In this document: one piece after another, positions 43,981 to 53,469 of the stretch
How the letters are laid out: each line of letters opens with the position of its first letter
Position numbering within the stretch: position 1 is the first letter of the stretch
DNA from: JAPOXR01 sp963664715
GTDB taxonomy: Bacteria > Pseudomonadota > Alphaproteobacteria > Rhodobacterales > Rhodobacteraceae
NCBI GenBank assembly: GCA_963664715.2
Contig: CAXXUY010000001.1
Coordinates: 558,001 to 622,000, forward strand
Direction: 5' to 3'
DNA length: 64,000 nucleotides
The notes under the pieces: model-generated
What the model was told of the DNA's origin: nothing
Databases searched by the model: none
Seen by the model: the letters and a program-made list of their open reading frames with translations, nothing else
Made by a program: the position numbers and the translations under genes

Positions 43981-44916
43981 TCACGACTGAAGGCTGTCGA
44001 AACCGGAACCGGAGTCCTGCCGGTGCTGACGAGGGGAGAACAGGACCTCCGCCAGGCATGCGGCAAGGATGCCGGCGACGCCGACCCACTGAATCAAGGT
44101 CATTCTCTCTTCCGGCAAGAGTAGCGATGCGCTCAGGATTGCGACCAGCACTTCAGACATCATCAGCAAACCCACTCTTCCCGGAAAGAGACGGCGTGAT
44201 GCCCACAGGATAAAGACAGCGCTGGGCACCAGAATCAGGACCGATGCAGGAAAGGCGACAGGAATCGCTCTCAGCAGCGCATTCCCTGTCGGGAAGGGAT
44301 CCGGAAACAGCAGAAAGCCGAGGCCAAGGCTGACAATGGTCGTGACAAACAGCATCATTGTCGTCGAGGCAGCAGCGGGGACGACCGGCCACCTCTTGAC
44401 GCAGGCAGCACCCAGGCCCCAGAAAATTCCTGAAAGCAGGGCCAGGGCATCTCCGACATTGAGAGGAAGCGTAGTGCTGTCGTTGCCGGACAACAGGCAG
44501 AACAGCCCGCCGAATCCCAACAGGATGGCAACAACGCGGCCAACCCCCATTCGTTCGGACAGCCAGATGACGCCGATCAAGGTTGACCAGACCGGTGTAA
44601 GGTAGAAGAGGATCGTGGCTCGAACCACCGTCGAAGTCACCAGTCCGATTGCGTAGAAACTGAGGCCAAGTCCGACAAAACAGGAAATCAGGGCCAACGG
44701 GTAGAGATTGGGCAGCAGGCTGCGACCAATCCAGATCAGGTACGGCAGAAGAAGAACCAGGGGGCAGGCATTGAAGAATGTAACGCTCCAGGCATCAGGC
44801 AGCCCGTAGGATTCCATCAATCGCAGCGGCACCCAGTAGAGCCCCCAAAAACCGGCGGCAATGAACAGGAGGAAACTCAACTTCCCGTCGGTCTGCCGTT
44901 CAAGCAATGCAAACAT
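43981..44916 (-). CDS. EamA/DMT family transporter
   Basis: A 311-residue membrane protein with ten spans and two EamA repeats (first about 12-140, starting FLLFIAAGFWGLYWVPLRLME; second about 155-290). The sequence TSTVVRATILFYLTPVWSTLIGVIWLSERM is the usual end of the first repeat. The ATG at 44916 with GGAAGG ten bases upstream is chosen over an in-frame start 45 bases earlier. Substrate unknown. It is not a close copy of the EamA gene at 28.2 kb. Confidence 0.88.
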   Translation of the reverse strand: MFALLERQTDGKLSFLLFIAAGFWGLYWVPLRLMESYGLPDAWSVTFFNACPLVLLLPYLIWIGRSLLPNLYPLALISCFVGLGLSFYAIGLVTSTVVRATILFYLTPVWSTLIGVIWLSERMGVGRVVAILLGFGGLFCLLSGNDSTTLPLNVGDALALLSGIFWGLGAACVKRWPVVPAAASTTMMLFVTTIVSLGLGFLLFPDPFPTGNALLRAIPVAFPASVLILVPSAVFILWASRRLFPGRVGLLMMSEVLVAILSASLLLPEERMTLIQWVGVAGILAACLAEVLFSPRQHRQDSGSGFDSLQS

Positions 44917-45695
44917 GTTGCCAGTTCCTTCCGGAATCGACTGCAAGCATGGCCATATCACGCGCGCCGTGCTTCCAGCCAGAGAGAGCTTTCGGATTGT
45001 GAATTTCCCGGTGCAGGATCTATAACCCCGTACTCCTGGACATGCCCGGGATCAGGAGAGGTATCAGTAAAGAACACGGTGCACCACGGTCCTCGGCTGA
45101 TCCCGAATTGCAACCTTGGCGATGCCGTTCCGAATGCATGTTCGGCCGGGGGCATTTGCTGGTCTTGACTGCCCTTCTCGCCGAAGCCGTCCCGGACGGT
45201 ATTTCCGGAAATCCTGCGGTTGGTCCCGGTTCCATCGTGAATGCCTTGAAGTAAAGCCTGTTCGAAGCGGTTGGTCGGGAGCGGACGCGCGCATTTGCGT
45301 CTCTGACGAATGTGGGCCGACTCGACGACGCCGGAACCTGATTCCTGGACTGTGCCGATTCGCCTGCTGAAGGGCTGCGTTCGGCAAGAATCCGGTGTCT
45401 GCACCGTACTCACACGGAATTCGGTTTGGAATGCACGGTACCCGGGCGAGTTTTCCACCGTGTCGGTCTTGCAGTCAGGTCGTGTTCCTTGTTGTTGTCC
45501 TTCATGAGTCTTGTCTCCTGAAGTCTCTGCTCCGGCTGTGCCTGCATGGTGTTGCGTCCGGGCCCGCCTTTCGGCCGGTGCCCGTTAGTCAAAGCGCCGC
45601 GAATTGGAGAAATGGCCCTTGTCTGAGTCATTCGCTGGCATTCGCTCCCGCGGGCTTGATGTGGTGAGAGCAGATGTTAAGGCCTTGAAAGGCAC
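44917..45695. other. Gap upstream of the SOS cassette
   Basis: About 780 bases between the divergent EamA and imuA genes. No gene recognised; only the last 30 bases before the imuA promoter become AT-rich. Nothing else to report. Confidence 0.45.
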
Positions 45696-45728
45696 TTGAC
45701 AGGCTCAAAATAAGAACAAATAATGAAC
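45696..45728 (+). promoter_or_regulatory. SOS promoter with alphaproteobacterial LexA box, upstream of imuA
   Basis: A near-consensus promoter, TTGACA (45696-45701), 17 bases, AATAAT (45719-45724), carries a LexA box GAAC-AAATAAT-GAAC at 45714-45728, equal to GTTC-N7-GTTC on the other strand, the alphaproteobacterial form. LexA bound there would cover the -10 element. The predicted transcription start is at about 45731. Confidence 0.88.
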
Positions 45729-45731
45729 ATT

Positions 45732-46538
45732 ATGAATACAGTCCGTCAGATACCTTCCGGTCAAACGCTGCGGACGGATTCTGCTGTTGCCGCCGCGTCC
45801 GTCAATCTGTCAGCTCTGCGCCGCCGCATTGCGGCGCTTGAAAGCCGTCCGACCGCACTGCGCAATGCCGTGACCGGAATCCGGTTGCCGCGGTCCTGGT
45901 GGCCCGGCGTTGCCGCACTGGATGCCGCGCTGCCGCGGAGCGGGTTGGCAGTGGACGGTTTGCACGAGGCGGCCGGAAGTGCTGTTGCGGACGGACCGGC
46001 GGCAGCTGCTTTTCTTGCCGCATTGCTGGGGCGGCTTGTGAACAAGGGCCGGCGCAGCCCGATACTGATCTGCCAGAGTCATCGGGGGGCGATCCGTTTT
46101 GGCCGTGTTCACGGTCCGGGCTGGCGTGATCTTGGGCTGGAGCCGGCGGACCTGGTGGTGCTCCGTGTCAGGCGCGACAGGGACATGTCCTGGGCCATTG
46201 AGGAGGGTTTGCGCTGCGGTGCCTTGGCTGCAGTTCTTGCCGAGGTCGAGAACCTTTCCTTCACGGCCAGCCGTCGTTTGTCGATCGCTGCCCGGGAAGG
46301 AGCCACCCCGGCGCTTCTTGCACGTCATGATGGATGTGGAACTGCGAGTGCAGCGTGCACGCGCTGGCGGGTATCAACACTGCCGGGCAGCGCCGACCCG
46401 TTTGACAAATCTGCGCCAGGAGCACCCCGCTGGCATCTTGCGCTTGAGCGTTGCCGAGGCGGACGGCCCATGAACTGTAATGTGGAGTGGAATCGTGAAA
46501 CGGGTAATTTCGGTATGGTTGCCGCGTTGGCCGATTGA
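45732..46538 (+). CDS. imuA: ImuA, SOS mutagenesis RecA-like accessory protein
   Basis: A 268-residue protein of the ImuA family (RecA/SulA-like, partner of ImuB and DnaE2 in translesion synthesis). Recognisable: RRRIAALESRP near the start, RSWWPGVAALDAALPRSGLAVDGLHEA, the FLAALLGRL...RSPILIC strand region and WAIEEGLRCGALAAVLAEV. The ATG at 45732 is chosen because an ATG nine bases upstream lies inside the LexA box and before the predicted transcription start; the message may be leaderless. First gene of imuA-imuB-dnaE2. Confidence 0.88.
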   Translation: MNTVRQIPSGQTLRTDSAVAAASVNLSALRRRIAALESRPTALRNAVTGIRLPRSWWPGVAALDAALPRSGLAVDGLHEAAGSAVADGPAAAAFLAALLGRLVNKGRRSPILICQSHRGAIRFGRVHGPGWRDLGLEPADLVVLRVRRDRDMSWAIEEGLRCGALAAVLAEVENLSFTASRRLSIAAREGATPALLARHDGCGTASAACTRWRVSTLPGSADPFDKSAPGAPRWHLALERCRGGRPMNCNVEWNRETGNFGMVAALAD

Positions 46539-48102
46539 CCGGTTGCGCCGCGCGCAGGCGCGTGAGCGTTTCCAGTCCGGTACTGCACATCCGGCAACGG
46601 TTGAAACGGGCAAGCCGATCCCCTTTGCGCTGATTGCACCGGACCGTCGCGGACCGGTGCTGTGGGCGGTCGATCATGCGGCCGGTACAGCAGGGCTGCG
46701 TCGTGGCATGCGGCTTGCCGACGCCCGCGCCCTTTGCGCCAACCTCGTTACGGCGCCTGCCAACCCGGTGGCGGATTGCCGGGAACTCAAGCAGCTTGCT
46801 CTCTGGTGTAACCGCTTCGCACCCTGCTGCGCTGTCGATGGCGATGACGGATTGCTGCTTGACATCACCGGTTGTGCCCATCTCTTCGGTGGTGAGACGG
46901 CGCTCGCGGACGAGATCGTGACAAGGCTCTCGAGCCTGGGAATCGAGGCCAGGCCGGGTCTTGCCGACACCCCGGGCGCCGCCCGGGCGCTTGCTCGTTT
47001 TGGTCCGCAGAATGGACAGCCGGAAGAACGGATTGCCGGTCAAGGAAAGACCGCCGCTGCGATCGCGGACATGCCGGTCGAGGCGCTCGGAATCACAATC
47101 AAGGACGCTCAACTGCTGCGTCGCCTGGGAATCATTACTATCGGCGCTCTGGACAGCCTGCCGCGTGCCGCTCTTGCCCGCCGCTTTTCCGGCAGGGAAG
47201 GGAACGACACCGTGCTCCTGCGTCTTGATCAGACATTGGGCCGATGTGCCGAACCAATCGCTCCCATCTCGCCGCGGCCTGCCTGCACGGAACGCTTGGC
47301 CTTGCCGGAGCCCCTGATTGACCGGGAGGGGGTGAGTGCAACACTTGTCCGGCTCATGATCCGAATGACAGCATCCCTGGAACGGCAAGGGCTTGGTGCA
47401 CGCCGTCTCGCATTCTGGTGCTACCGGGTTGATGGCGGCACGGCCCAGTGTGCGGTATCGATGGCGCGGGCAACCCGGGATGGCGACCATCTGCAGCGCC
47501 TGTTCCGGGAAGTCCTCGATACCATCAATCCCGGTTTCGGCATCGACTGTGCGGTGCTTCATGCTGTCCGCGTCGAGCCCCTGGAACCCGTACAGCTGTC
47601 ACTCACTGAGAACCGATGCCAGAATGATAATGTGGACCTTCTGGTCGACCGCTTGCGGGTGCGCTTCGGTACCGATGCCGTCTGCCGTCTGGAGCCGGTC
47701 GACTGTCACAGGCCGGAAGAGGCTGAGCGGACGGTTATGGCCGGCTGGACCCCGATACCTGTTCCATGGCCCGGGGCATCGGGCAAGCCCCGGCGCCCCT
47801 TTCGTCTGTTCGATTCACCCGAGCCGGTGGATGCGGTTGCCGAGGCGCCGGACAGCCCACCGCGGCTCTTTGCCTGGCGCGGGACAGTTCGACATGTTGT
47901 GCGCGCAGAAGGACCGGAACGCATTGAACCGGAATGGTGGGCTGGCGAGAACGAAAAGGATGTGCGCGACTATTACAGTGTCGAGGATACCGAGGGTCGG
48001 CGCTACTGGCTCTATCGCGCCGGCCTTTATGTCGACACCTGCCGTGTCGACCCCGACCATCAGGAAGCGCCCCGATGGTATATGCACGGGCTCTACGGAT
48101 GA
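46495..48102 (+). CDS. imuB: ImuB, Y-family polymerase-like SOS protein
   Basis: A 535-residue protein of the DinB/ImuB family. It starts VKRVISVWLPRWPIDRLRR, then shows the palm-like region with LRRGMRLADARALCANLV and DGDDGLLLDITGCAHLFGGE, and the helix-hairpin-helix region GALDSLPRAALARRFSGREG. The acidic catalytic residues of true Y-family polymerases are incomplete (FAP...VDGDD rather than a full SIDE motif), as is usual for ImuB, which acts as a clamp-binding hub. A GTG at 46495 with GGAG seven bases upstream is preferred to an ATG at 46480. It overlaps imuA by 44 bases and dnaE2 by ATGA. Confidence 0.9.
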   Translation: MKRVISVWLPRWPIDRLRRAQARERFQSGTAHPATVETGKPIPFALIAPDRRGPVLWAVDHAAGTAGLRRGMRLADARALCANLVTAPANPVADCRELKQLALWCNRFAPCCAVDGDDGLLLDITGCAHLFGGETALADEIVTRLSSLGIEARPGLADTPGAARALARFGPQNGQPEERIAGQGKTAAAIADMPVEALGITIKDAQLLRRLGIITIGALDSLPRAALARRFSGREGNDTVLLRLDQTLGRCAEPIAPISPRPACTERLALPEPLIDREGVSATLVRLMIRMTASLERQGLGARRLAFWCYRVDGGTAQCAVSMARATRDGDHLQRLFREVLDTINPGFGIDCAVLHAVRVEPLEPVQLSLTENRCQNDNVDLLVDRLRVRFGTDAVCRLEPVDCHRPEEAERTVMAGWTPIPVPWPGASGKPRRPFRLFDSPEPVDAVAEAPDSPPRLFAWRGTVRHVVRAEGPERIEPEWWAGENEKDVRDYYSVEDTEGRRYWLYRAGLYVDTCRVDPDHQEAPRWYMHGLYG

Positions 48103-51100
48103 CATGTCCAGATCGGCAATGCCGGTCCGTTGCTCCCACCGCCTATGCCGAGTTGCAGGCGGTGAGCAATTTCAGCTTCCTGCGCGGGGCTTCCCATGCA
48201 GATGAACTTGTAGGTCGGGCGGCAGAACTGGGACTCGCCGCCCTTGGTATCGCTGACCGCAACAGCCTTGCCGGAGCCGTGCGGGCCCATACCGCGGCGA
48301 AGATGGCCGGTCTGCGCCTGCTGACCGGCGCGCGGCTTGACCTTGCCTCCGGGTTTTCGTTTCTCTGCTACCCCCGGGACCGTGCTGCCTATGGCCGCCT
48401 GTGCCGCCTGCTGACTCTCGGCCAGAGACGTACAACCAAGGGCAGTTGCTTGCTCCACATGGATGACTTGGCAGCGCACGCAAAGGGCCAGGTACTGATA
48501 GCGTTGCCACCGGACTGCCTGAACGAGGATGGAAAAGGCGGAGAATTCTCCATGCTGCTCGCCAGTCTGCGCCAGCAACATGACGGCCCGATCTATCTTG
48601 CTGCTCACATGCTTTTCCGGGGCAATGACAGGAGTCATCTCAATCGGCTGGCCGATTTTGCCGAACGCCACGCGACGCCTTTGATTGCCACCAATGATGT
48701 CCATTATCACACATCTTCCCGCCGTCCTCTTCAGGATGTGCTGACTGCAATCCGTGAACACATTCCCGTCGCGGAAGCGGGTCAGCGGCTGGCTGCCAAT
48801 GCCGAATGCCATCTCAAGGGTGGAACCGAGATGAGACGGCTGTTCCAGGGTCATGAGGAAGCCGTCGCCCGTACCCTTGAGGTTGTGGAATATTGCACCT
48901 TCAGTCTCGATGAACTGGCCTGGGAGTATCCCGACGAGCCGGTCCCCGCTGGCAGTACGCCACAGCGCCATCTGGAGGAACTGACCTGGAAAGGAGCCAG
49001 ACGGTGCTACCCGGGTGGGGTTCCGGCAAAGGTTCACCGCAGCCTTGTACATGAACTCGAGCTTATCGCCGAACTCGACTATGCCCCGTATTTTCTTACC
49101 GTGAACGACCTTGTCCAATTTGCCAGGGAGCGGGGCATTCTTTGCCAGGGGCGAGGTTCAGCCGCAAACTCCGCCGTCTGTTACTACCTTGGCATTACCT
49201 CTGTCGATCCGACCCGAATCGATCTTCTGTTCGAGCGCTTCGTTTCGCGCGAGCGTTGTGAGCCACCCGATATTGATGTCGATTTCGAACATGAACGTCG
49301 CGAGGAAGTCATCCAGTACATCTATGACCGCTACGGTCGCGACCGTGCAGGCCTTGCTGCTACCGTCGTCTGCTATCGGTCACGCAGCGCGGCGCGGGAT
49401 GTTGGCAAGGCCATGGGACTTTCGGAGGACACTGCAACAGCACTCGCCGGGGCGATGCGAAACAGGCATCATGATACGTCAGGTGATGCTGTTTCCGTGC
49501 GTTTGCGCGAGGCTGGCCTCGATCCTGCTGATCCCCTGCTGCAGCGCACCGTGACTCTCGCTGACGAGTTGCTTGGCTTTCCTCGCCACCTGTCCCAGCA
49601 TGTCGGCGGCTTCGTGCTCACTCGCGAGCCTCTGGAGGAAATTGTCCCGATCGGGAACGGGGCAATGAAGGATCGGACCTTCGTCGAATGGGACAAGGAC
49701 GATCTGGAGGCGCTGGGCCTGATGAAGGTCGACGTTCTTGGGCTCGGCATGCTGACCTGCATCCGCAAGGCCTTCGATCTGCTGGCCCGTCACAAGGACC
49801 TTCCCCTGTCGCTGGCCTCGGTACCGCAGGAAGATCCGACGGTCTACGACATGGTGTGCCGGGCAGACACTGTCGGCGTCTTCCAGATCGAGAGCCGGGC
49901 GCAAATGAACATGCTGCCCCGGCTCAAGCCGCGTTGCTTCTACGACCTCGTCATCGAAGTCGCAATCGTGCGTCCCGGCCCCATTCAGGGGGACATGGTG
50001 CATCCCTATCTGCGCCGCCGAGACGGGCAGGAGGAAACTGTCTACCCGGCACCGGCGCCGGAACATGGACCTGCTGACGAACTGCGCATGGTTCTGGAAA
50101 AGACGCTTGGCGTACCACTCTTTCAGGAACAGGCAATGCGGGTCGCCATGGCGGCGGCGAAATTCACACCGGATGAGGCGGACGCGTTGCGTCGGGCCAT
50201 GGCCACCTTCCGCCGTCGTGGAACGCTTGGCAAGTTGAAGAAGAAGATGGTGGGACGCATGGTGGCACGGGGGTATGACCCTGACCTAGCGGAACGCTGC
50301 TTTCGCCAGATCGAGGGTTTCGGTGAATACGGGTTTCCTGAATCCCACGCTGCGAGTTTTGCCCTGCTGGCCTATGTGTCCTCCTGGCTCAAATGTCACC
50401 ATCCCGACGTGTTTGCCTGCGCGTTGCTGAATGCCCAACCCATGGGCTTCTATGCCCCTGCTCAAATTGTACGGGATGCCCGGGAACACGGTGTCGAAGT
50501 GCGTCCGGTGGATGTCAATCTGAGCAACTGGGATTCCAGTCTGGAGGAAGCCGGGGGAGGGCGCTGCGCACTCCGCCTCGGCATGCGTCAGATCAGCGGC
50601 CTGCGGCAGGAGGAGGTGGTACGGATCATGGGCGCACGCCATGAGCCTTACCCGGATATTGATACCCTCCGCCGCCGCGCCGGGATATCAATGTCGACCA
50701 TTGAAACATTGGCGACAGCTGACGCCTTCAATTCCTTGGATCTTGCAAGGCGCCAGGCGCTGTGGCAGGCGCGTGCACTGGCAAAGGCGTCACCAATGCC
50801 GCTCCTTGAAGCCACAGAGAATCATGAAGAGAAGGAAGAGGAAGGGGTTGCCCTGCCATTGATGACGCTGGGCGAACAGGTGGTGGAAGATTACCGCACG
50901 CTCCGTCTCTCGCTCAAGGCGCATCCACTGTCCATCCTGCGCAAACGGCTGACTGCTCGAGGTGTATACTCGACCGCCAGAACGATGTGTGCCCGGGATG
51001 GAGAGCGGGCAGTAACGGCCGGACTTGTGTTGGTGCGCCAGCGGCCCGGCAGCGCCAAGGGTGTGATTTTCATGACGCTGGAGGATGAGACCGGTACTGC

Positions 51101-51389
51101 AAACATTGTGGTCTGGCCCAAGGTCCTGGAGAAATACCGCCCGGTTGTTCTGTGCGGGCGCCTGTTGATGGTGCGGGGCAGGATTCAACGTGCCGGCGAA
51201 ATCGTCCATTTGATTGCCGCATCCCTGGAGGATCTGACGGGTTGGCTTGATCTGCTGACACCGGATCGCGAATGCGTGACGCCAACACCGGATGATCACA
51301 GGGCAGATAGCAGGAAAAGCCTGACCGTATCAAAGGCAGGTCATCCGCGAAATCGCAGGGTCATACCAAGATCCCGCGACTTCCGATGA
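48099..51389 (+). CDS. dnaE2: Error-prone DNA polymerase III alpha subunit DnaE2
   Basis: A 1096-residue C-family polymerase for SOS-induced translesion synthesis. The PHP domain comes first (AYAELQAVSNFSFLRGASHADELV, then GLAALGIADRNSLAG); the polymerase core contains GRGSAANSAVCYYLGITSVDP and PPDIDVDFEHERREEV, holding the catalytic aspartates; then FVEWDKDDLEALGLMKVDVLGLGML; the helix-hairpin-helix and OB domains end the protein (KGVIFMTLEDETGTANIVVWP). The ATG at 48099 overlaps the imuB stop, so the cassette is translationally coupled. Length is standard for DnaE2. Confidence 0.95.
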   Translation: MTCPDRQCRSVAPTAYAELQAVSNFSFLRGASHADELVGRAAELGLAALGIADRNSLAGAVRAHTAAKMAGLRLLTGARLDLASGFSFLCYPRDRAAYGRLCRLLTLGQRRTTKGSCLLHMDDLAAHAKGQVLIALPPDCLNEDGKGGEFSMLLASLRQQHDGPIYLAAHMLFRGNDRSHLNRLADFAERHATPLIATNDVHYHTSSRRPLQDVLTAIREHIPVAEAGQRLAANAECHLKGGTEMRRLFQGHEEAVARTLEVVEYCTFSLDELAWEYPDEPVPAGSTPQRHLEELTWKGARRCYPGGVPAKVHRSLVHELELIAELDYAPYFLTVNDLVQFARERGILCQGRGSAANSAVCYYLGITSVDPTRIDLLFERFVSRERCEPPDIDVDFEHERREEVIQYIYDRYGRDRAGLAATVVCYRSRSAARDVGKAMGLSEDTATALAGAMRNRHHDTSGDAVSVRLREAGLDPADPLLQRTVTLADELLGFPRHLSQHVGGFVLTREPLEEIVPIGNGAMKDRTFVEWDKDDLEALGLMKVDVLGLGMLTCIRKAFDLLARHKDLPLSLASVPQEDPTVYDMVCRADTVGVFQIESRAQMNMLPRLKPRCFYDLVIEVAIVRPGPIQGDMVHPYLRRRDGQEETVYPAPAPEHGPADELRMVLEKTLGVPLFQEQAMRVAMAAAKFTPDEADALRRAMATFRRRGTLGKLKKKMVGRMVARGYDPDLAERCFRQIEGFGEYGFPESHAASFALLAYVSSWLKCHHPDVFACALLNAQPMGFYAPAQIVRDAREHGVEVRPVDVNLSNWDSSLEEAGGGRCALRLGMRQISGLRQEEVVRIMGARHEPYPDIDTLRRRAGISMSTIETLATADAFNSLDLARRQALWQARALAKASPMPLLEATENHEEKEEEGVALPLMTLGEQVVEDYRTLRLSLKAHPLSILRKRLTARGVYSTARTMCARDGERAVTAGLVLVRQRPGSAKGVIFMTLEDETGTANIVVWPKVLEKYRPVVLCGRLLMVRGRIQRAGEIVHLIAASLEDLTGWLDLLTPDRECVTPTPDDHRADSRKSLTVSKAGHPRNRRVIPRSRDFR

Positions 51390-51768
51390 TGATGCAGGAT
51401 CAGGACGACCAAAACCCGGCCAGGGACGGCATTCGATCGGCAGACCAGGAAATCCACGAGGCAGCACGTCCAGAAATCTCGCCAAGGACGGTCGATGGAG
51501 GATGTTGACCGGGTACATCGATGCCGTTGCCAATTCAGGACCATCCGCCGGCAACGACATCTCATGAAGAATCCCCGAAACGACGTGTAGAAGCCAACCC
51601 GCGTTCTGAAGGCGTAACTCCAGCCAGGGAACCCTGTTGTGGCACGGCTGGACCTTGGTCAGTGAATTCGGCTCCTTCTTCCGCAGGCCGCCAGTTGCTT
51701 CCGGAATTTCAATCAGAATCCGGGGCGAAGGAAAAGCCGGAGGTGCGAATCCTGAACCTGTTTCACTG
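51390..51768. other. Gap between convergent dnaE2 and SRPBCC genes
   Basis: 379 bases between convergent genes. No gene or T-rich terminator seen; open frames on the minus strand here are antisense or non-coding in character. Confidence 0.45.
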
Positions 51769-52410
51769 TCAATCGGGATCGCCCGTCTCGCCCGTGTAGA
51801 ATGCCGTCGTGCGCCTGGCTGCGGCATGTGCAGTTTCCGGGTCTGTGCCAGCATCCAGAGCAGCCTGCAGCCATGCCTGGCTGCTGCCGGTAATAAATGC
51901 CCTCCCGTCGGGAGAGGTCGCAAACCCGGCTTCGTCGGGTTTTGGCTCGAGGGGCTGCTCAATGTGAATGGCAAGTCCCAGCATTCCCATTTCCCAGCCG
52001 ACTCCTGTTGCTCCCGGTCCGAACTTGTTCCAATGCTCCGACAGGACAGATGTATGGGCCAGGGAAAGAACCGCCAGGCTGGGTTCGTCTTCCGTGAAGT
52101 GTAGATCCACCCAGCTCGTGTCTCCGCAGAATTCCCATGTGACCGCAATCCGCGATCGATGTTCGCATGCCGTTATCGAGCCGCCGGCATTCCCTTCGAA
52201 CTGGTAGTGGCCACCGGCCACGAGTCTGCCACTGACTGGCAGGAACCAGCGGGGAATACGCTTGGTGTCGGTTACGGCCTTCCAGAGATCCCGGATCGAG
52301 GTGCCGAAGGTCCGGGACAGGTTTACCACCCTTGCCGGTTTTCCGTCACGTTCAACTGAAGACACCGAACGACTTACGGCCCCAAGATGGCTTTCGACAT
52401 CAAACTTCAT
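51769..52410 (-). CDS. SRPBCC/AHSA1 family protein
   Basis: A 213-residue START-like protein (activator of Hsp90 ATPase homology 1 family). The core lies at about 25-140: RTFGTSIRDLWKAVTDTKRIPRWFLPVSGRLVAGGHYQFEGNAGG-type elements, then CGDTSWVDLHFTEDE and SEHWNKFGPGATGVGWEMG. Such proteins bind hydrophobic ligands; the bacterial role is usually unknown. An ATG at 52410 with GGGAGGTGA upstream fixes the start over a longer frame. Confidence 0.85.
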   Translation of the reverse strand: MKFDVESHLGAVSRSVSSVERDGKPARVVNLSRTFGTSIRDLWKAVTDTKRIPRWFLPVSGRLVAGGHYQFEGNAGGSITACEHRSRIAVTWEFCGDTSWVDLHFTEDEPSLAVLSLAHTSVLSEHWNKFGPGATGVGWEMGMLGLAIHIEQPLEPKPDEAGFATSPDGRAFITGSSQAWLQAALDAGTDPETAHAAARRTTAFYTGETGDPD

Positions 52411-52581
52411 TGTCACCTCCCGGTCAGCAGGGTATCGGCGGACTCGCTTGCCCGGAACTCCGTCCGGTCCAGACGTTGACATTCAATGTTGGTCAACGCA
52501 ACAGCTCCGCCTACCAAGCGGGCTGGTCGAGGGCTATAAGGTCGTTGCCTTGCCTCTGGCTGCTGGAAGGATCCGCCGAAA

Positions 52582-53469
52582 TTGCAACCATTCGACTTCA
52601 TTTGCGTCGGGTCGGCTCACTGGGACGTCGTCGGCAAGATTTCGAGCCTTGTACGTCCGGGATTCGACTGCCCGGGATCAGTTGACCGGATTCCGGGGGG
52701 CGTTGCGCTGAATGTCGCTTTGGCGATCGAGTCATTTGGAGAGCCGCCGCTGTTGTGGAGTGTCACGGGAGATGACAGCGATGGTCGGGAACTTGTTGGT
52801 GCGCTGGAGAAGAGAGGATTGCGGGTTGATGGAGTCAGGGCTGTTCGGGGCGGAAGAACGGACAGGTGCATGTTCATACTGGACAGCGAGGAATCGGTGA
52901 CCGGGGTTTCTGATTGCGGGTTGCTCGAGGAGCAGAGCGACGTTCTCATTCGCGAACTTGCCTCTGTCGTGGAACTGAATGCGCAGATGGAAACCGTCCT
53001 GATTGTAGATGGCAATCTTCCGCAGAATGCGTTGACCGAACTTGCATCCGCGACTGGATTCAGGAACATGACATTGAGGTTTGTCGTTGCTTCCGACGGA
53101 AAGGCCGTGAGGGCGAGGGCATTTCTCGAACGCCGGCAAACACTGGTCTACATGAACAAGGCGGAAGCAGAAATCGTTGCGGGTCGGAGATTCCCGGATT
53201 CGGCCGAAGCCGCCGGACAACTCGTGCGTGACGGATTCGAGCGGGTCATCGTGACCGACCGTGACAGTGGAATTGCAGATTGCAACAGTTTTGAATTGAT
53301 TACATTGAAACCGGAATATGCGGGCAAGGCCGTTCGACTTCTCGGTGCCGGAGATAACCTGGTCGCGGCCAGGGAGGTTGCGGAACGCCGGGGATACACC
53401 CGGGAGCTGGCCCTGGACTTTGCAGTCAAAGCTGCGCAGCGATTCGTGGCGGGGAGTTCGTCAGCATGA
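52582..53469 (+). CDS. psuK: PfkB family kinase, probably pseudouridine kinase
   Basis: A 295-residue ribokinase-like enzyme. The N-terminal glycine motif GGVALNVALAIESFG lies near 38-52 and the catalytic GAGD is in LLGAGDNLVAA near 253. Coupling to the psuG gene (its stop region overlaps the psuG ATG by four bases) identifies it as pseudouridine kinase, giving pseudouridine 5'-phosphate. The start is a TTG at 52582 with GGAAGG upstream. Sequence alone would only support a PfkB kinase; context supplies the function. Confidence 0.83.
   Translation: MQPFDFICVGSAHWDVVGKISSLVRPGFDCPGSVDRIPGGVALNVALAIESFGEPPLLWSVTGDDSDGRELVGALEKRGLRVDGVRAVRGGRTDRCMFILDSEESVTGVSDCGLLEEQSDVLIRELASVVELNAQMETVLIVDGNLPQNALTELASATGFRNMTLRFVVASDGKAVRARAFLERRQTLVYMNKAEAEIVAGRRFPDSAEAAGQLVRDGFERVIVTDRDSGIADCNSFELITLKPEYAGKAVRLLGAGDNLVAAREVAERRGYTRELALDFAVKAAQRFVAGSSSA

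Noticed and set aside
28185..44916. The two EamA transporters as a duplicated pair
   Set aside because: Their sequences share only the family pattern, so recent duplication is unlikely.
46261..47562. Long antisense frame (433 codons) opposite imuA/imuB
   Set aside because: Shadow of the strong codon bias of imuB; no domain.
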